Shown here: positions 7,432-9,359 of the stretch, piece after piece
How the letters are laid out: each line of letters begins with the position of its first letter
Position numbering within the stretch: position 1 is the first letter of the stretch
From: Bacteroidota bacterium
GTDB taxonomy: Bacteria > Bacteroidota > Bacteroidia > Chitinophagales > Chitinophagaceae
Direction: 5' to 3'
Length of the DNA stretch: 9,359 bases
Assembly (NCBI GenBank): GCA_028877005.1
Contig: JAGWPI010000090.1
Span: 1-9,359 of the forward strand
Program-made: the position numbers and the translations under genes
Notes under the pieces: model-generated
What the model was told of the DNA's origin: nothing
Seen by the model: the letters and a program-made list of their open reading frames with translations, nothing else
Database searches by the model: none

Positions 7432-7794
7432 TTATTTTGAAGGCACAAAAATCTTTTTATAAAGTGTTTCATTAAATCCTACGGCCAATATATTGTTATG
7501 TTGTGTAATTACTGGTCTTTTTATAATACTTACTGATTTTTGCATTAACGAAATGGCTTTTGATTCCGATATAATAGATGCTTGAACACTTGCATCTAAT
7601 TTTTTCCAAGTAGTACCTTGCTTATTTACCAAAACAGCCCATCCAACTTGTTGGCACCACTCCATTAAAAGAGTAGATGTAATTCCTTCTTTTTTTAAAT
7701 TATGAAACTCAAAGGGTATTGCATGTTGTGATAGCCATGCTAATGCTTTTTTTACAGTATTGCAATTGGGAATACCATATACCTGATAGGACAT
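7432..7794 (-). CDS. YffB/ArsC/Spx-family thioredoxin-fold protein
   Basis: This 120-residue protein has the ArsC/Spx-family fold signature at its start: 'YGIPNCNTVKKAL' at about 6-18, with Cys11 as the only cysteine in the usual CxxT-like place (here C-N-T-V). 'KRPVI' near residue 92 gives the conserved Arg-Pro of the family. The NCNTVKKA form and the short length resemble YffB of Proteobacteria more than true arsenate reductases, which have an HCGTSR-like motif. Spx of Firmicutes has CxxC and binds RNA polymerase; Cys14 is absent here, so that role is unlikely. YffB-like proteins are thought to be glutathione- or thiol-dependent reductases, and the true substrate is not known. The start lies 11 bases after the preceding gene, so co-transcription is likely. 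The stop codon directly touches the terminator stem. Confidence 0.88.
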   Translation of the reverse strand: MSYQVYGIPNCNTVKKALAWLSQHAIPFEFHNLKKEGITSTLLMEWCQQVGWAVLVNKQGTTWKKLDASVQASIISESKAISLMQKSVSIIKRPVITQHNNILAVGFNETLYKKIFVPSK

Positions 7795-7805
7795 ACTGTT
7801 AAGGG

Positions 7806-8312
7806 TTAAACATTAAAAAATCGTTTACCAAGCCAACTCTTCTCGGCAGGTATAATCCATTTTTCCAGTAATTCTTTTTTTGTAGATACTAGATTATTAA
7901 AATAGGGTGTATGTTGATCAATTACTCCATTTTGTATTGCAGGTTCAATATGTGCATATGGTATCATTTTTATTTCATCCTTAACAAGAAATGCCAGCAA
8001 TTGTCTGTTAAACAAATTAATATTCAATTTTTTTTCAATTTTTTTAATAGCATGTACACTGGTATCCAAACTACATCCGCTTACTGGTGTTTGGTCTTCA
8101 TCTGCCATTAAAATAATGAAACTGTTTAATACCAAGTTGGCATATCCTTTAACAGGGGCACCATGACTATTCCATTCTGAGGTGAAAGATTGTAAAATTG
8201 GGTGTAATTCCGTTGCTTCTTTATTAGATAATATTCTATCAGATTGATAAATCCAGACTTTTGATTGTTCTGAGAAATTTTCAGGAAAAATGTCATTTAG
8301 GTTCATTATCAT
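7806..8312 (-). CDS. Conserved Bacteroidota protein, often named 'ABC transporter ATPase', function unknown
   Basis: This 168-residue cytoplasmic protein has no signal peptide or membrane helix. I recognise it as the Bacteroidota family commonly labelled 'ABC transporter ATPase', but it has no Walker A, Walker B or ABC signature motif and is far too short, so that name looks wrong. Conserved-looking features are 'KVWIYQSDR' at 18-26, 'EWNSHGAPV' at 46-54, the acidic 'DEDQT' at 71-75 and 'SGCSLDTSVH' at 78-87, where Cys80, Asp83 and His87 could be ligands or catalytic residues. 'FNNLV' at about 138-142 and the C-terminal 'PAEKSWLGKRF' also belong to the family pattern as I remember it. Two starts are possible, ATG at 8312 or at 8306. 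The next gene downstream is 11 bases away, and the gene before it ends 49 bases away. The function is unknown. Confidence 0.85.
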   Translation of the reverse strand: MIMNLNDIFPENFSEQSKVWIYQSDRILSNKEATELHPILQSFTSEWNSHGAPVKGYANLVLNSFIILMADEDQTPVSGCSLDTSVHAIKKIEKKLNINLFNRQLLAFLVKDEIKMIPYAHIEPAIQNGVIDQHTPYFNNLVSTKKELLEKWIIPAEKSWLGKRFFNV

Positions 8313-8316
8313 ACTG

Positions 8317-8324
8317 CAAAATTA
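8317..8324 (-). promoter_or_regulatory. Candidate -7 promoter box, nearly leaderless transcript
   Basis: Read on the - strand this is TAATTTTG, an exact match to TAnnTTTG, ending only 4 bases before the first ATG of the gene at 7806-8312. Transcription would begin at or around that ATG, giving a leaderless or nearly leaderless mRNA, or favouring the second ATG at 8306. No well-spaced -33 element is visible, so this is a weak call. Confidence 0.35.
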
Positions 8325-8361
8325 TTATAAACCTAGCATAAGTTTAAGTACCAAGCTTCTT

Positions 8362-8577
8362 TTAATTTTCGGAAATATTAGGCCGGGTTAAATGTGCATA
8401 AAAAAAGCCGCCAATTATAGCTGCGATAATCTTGAAAATTAGGTTTTCTGTTGCAAAAAGCTTGGTTAAATTTAATTCATGCATCAACCCATCATACATA
8501 GCATCAAGCACTAATAATACTAAGAAAAGGAGTATAGTAGCTAAGAAAAAGCGTTTCCAATAGAAAAATATTTTCAT
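8362..8577 (-). CDS. Small two-helix membrane protein, function unknown
   Basis: This 71-residue protein begins with a basic stretch (Lys2, Lys8, Arg9), then a long hydrophobic helix at about 10-25, an acidic and polar loop ('DAMYDGLMHELNLTK'), a second helix at about 46-63 containing a Gly-Gly pair, and a short polar tail ending 'RPNISEN'. The basic N-terminus suggests that both ends face the cytoplasm with the loop outside. I do not recognise the family. It is placed 38 bases after the Fe-S protein gene and 49 bases before the next gene on the same strand, so it is likely co-transcribed. The frame agrees with its neighbours in base use, and two clean membrane helices argue that it is a real gene rather than chance. 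Confidence 0.7.
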   Translation of the reverse strand: MKIFFYWKRFFLATILLFLVLLVLDAMYDGLMHELNLTKLFATENLIFKIIAAIIGGFFYAHLTRPNISEN

Positions 8578-8615
8578 GTATTAAAAATAGGGAGTATGTA
8601 ACATTATAAATAAAT

Positions 8616-9359
8616 TCACTCAGTCATTGATTGTTCAATTAATTCTGCAATATCTAGCACCAATATTTCTGTTTCTTTTTCTTTATTTTTTATGCCATCA
8701 GTCATCATGGTATTACAAAATGGGCAAGCAGCAGCAATAATGTTAGCTTGGGTTTGCAAAGCTTCTTCTGTTCGTTCAATGTTTATGCGTTTATTTCCGG
8801 GTTCATCTTCTTTAAACATTTGAGCTCCTCCTGCTCCGCAGCACAATCCTTTACTACCGCATCTTTTCATTTCAGTTAAAGTAGCATCTAATGCTTCTAA
8901 GACCTTCCTAGGTGCTTCATATATTCCATTGGCTCGACCTAAGTAACAACTATCATGGTAAGTGATTTTTTGGCCTTTAAAAGGTCCATTCTCTTTCATA
9001 ATAATTTTTCCTTCATCAATTAATTGTTGCAGAAAAACTGTATGATGAATAACTTCATAGTTTCCCCCTAATTCAGGGTATTCATTTTTTAATATATTAA
9101 AGCAATGCGGGCAGGCAGTAACTATTTTTTTAATACCGTAGCCATTTAATATTTGAATGTTGTTGTAAGCCATCATTTGAAATAAAAATTCATTTCCTGC
9201 ACGTCGGGCGGGGTCTCCTGTACAAGCTTCCTCTTTACCCAAAATTGCATATTGAATATTGAGTTTATTTAAAATTGCGGCAAATGCACGAGTAATTTTT
9301 TGTGCACGAACATCAAAACTTCCTGAGCATCCTACCCAAAATAATATTTCCGGTTGTAT
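8616..9359 (-). CDS. (Fe-S)-binding protein with two cysteine-rich (CCG-type) domains, HdrB/GlpC/LutA-like; 5' end outside window
   Basis: The frame stays open to the right edge, giving 247 visible residues; probably only a short N-terminal piece is missing. A TTG at 9242 lies inside the conserved region and is not the start. Two cysteine-rich modules of the heterodisulfide-reductase B type are seen. Module 1 has Cys11 ('GCSGSFD'), Cys46 in 'CTGDPARR' and 'CPHC' at 83-86. Module 2 has Cys138 ('HDSCYLGR'), Cys173-Cys174 in 'CCGAGG' and 'CPFC' at 212-215. Known relatives pass electrons between an iron-sulfur partner and quinones, thiols or lactate/glycolate-type donors. In Bacteroidota this short form is, as I recall, usually paired with a longer ferredoxin-domain protein, which would lie just outside the window. 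Module 1 has Thr in place of the second cysteine of the CC pair. The substrate cannot be told from the sequence. Confidence 0.92.
   Translation of the reverse strand: MQPEILFWVGCSGSFDVRAQKITRAFAAILNKLNIQYAILGKEEACTGDPARRAGNEFLFQMMAYNNIQILNGYGIKKIVTACPHCFNILKNEYPELGGNYEVIHHTVFLQQLIDEGKIIMKENGPFKGQKITYHDSCYLGRANGIYEAPRKVLEALDATLTEMKRCGSKGLCCGAGGAQMFKEDEPGNKRINIERTEEALQTQANIIAAACPFCNTMMTDGIKNKEKETEILVLDIAELIEQSMTE

Noticed and set aside
7432..7794. Naming the protein arsenate reductase ArsC or the regulator Spx
   Set aside because: It lacks the HCGTSR-like arsenate reductase motif, has no second cysteine of an Spx CxxC, and no ars genes are nearby; a YffB-like label fits better.
7911..8111. Plus-strand open frame of 66 codons rich in Phe, Tyr and Cys
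   Set aside because: It is antisense to the conserved core of the gene at 7806-8312, and its hydrophobic look comes from reading AT-rich antisense DNA.
9240..9242. TTG at 9242 as the start of the Fe-S protein
   Set aside because: The frame continues to the window edge and encodes the conserved GCSGSFD segment with the first cluster cysteine.
1..9359. Defence system, prophage, transposon, CRISPR or RNA gene
   Set aside because: I found no nuclease, integrase, transposase, repeat-spacer pattern, tRNA-like cloverleaf or conserved rRNA segment; every long frame has a housekeeping or envelope family pattern or is a plain small membrane protein.

Overview
The window looks like a chromosomal piece of a Bacteroidota bacterium, plausibly a Chitinophagaceae-like or related Sphingobacteriia-type lineage. 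It is AT-rich, has no Shine-Dalgarno sequences at usable spacing, and has TAnnTTTG-type promoter boxes. Its gene families are typical of that phylum: a DUF4369/TlpA-like thioredoxin, an HU-CCDC81 protein, a plugless TonB-receptor-like barrel, bifunctional HisIE, and the small protein that Bacteroidota genomes usually label 'ABC transporter ATPase'. I see no IS element, phage gene, CRISPR array, tRNA or rRNA. The assignment is by recognition of families, not by a search.

Left part (1-5573, + strand): four genes separated by only 20, 9 and 12 bases, so probably one operon. They encode a large tetratricopeptide-repeat protein (5' end outside the window), an outer-membrane beta-barrel protein with a basic N-terminal extension, a membrane-tethered HU-CCDC81 protein that lacks the SPOR domain usual for the family, and a SAM-dependent methyltransferase with a Cys4 zinc-binding head. 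The first three could form one envelope-spanning module; this is an inference from co-location and predicted topology.

Middle part (5574-7388, + strand): hisIE, encoding histidine biosynthesis steps 2 and 3, stands alone without other his genes and has a candidate promoter. It is followed by a secreted or lipid-free periplasmic TlpA-like thioredoxin with a DUF4369 head. A strong hairpin at 7406-7431 ends this side and also serves the convergent genes on the other strand.

Right part (7432-9359, - strand): four genes read leftwards. They encode an Fe-S protein with two cysteine-rich CCG-type domains (5' end outside the window), a 71-residue two-helix membrane protein, the 'ABC transporter ATPase'-named protein that has no ATPase motifs, and a YffB/ArsC-like thioredoxin-fold protein. 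A promoter-like box just before the third of these suggests an extra, nearly leaderless transcript.

Most of the window is ordinary core and envelope gene content. The points most worth a second look are the SPOR-less HU-CCDC81 protein and its barrel/TPR partners, the homopolymer tracts in the start of the barrel gene, and the conserved but functionally unknown protein at 7806-8312.
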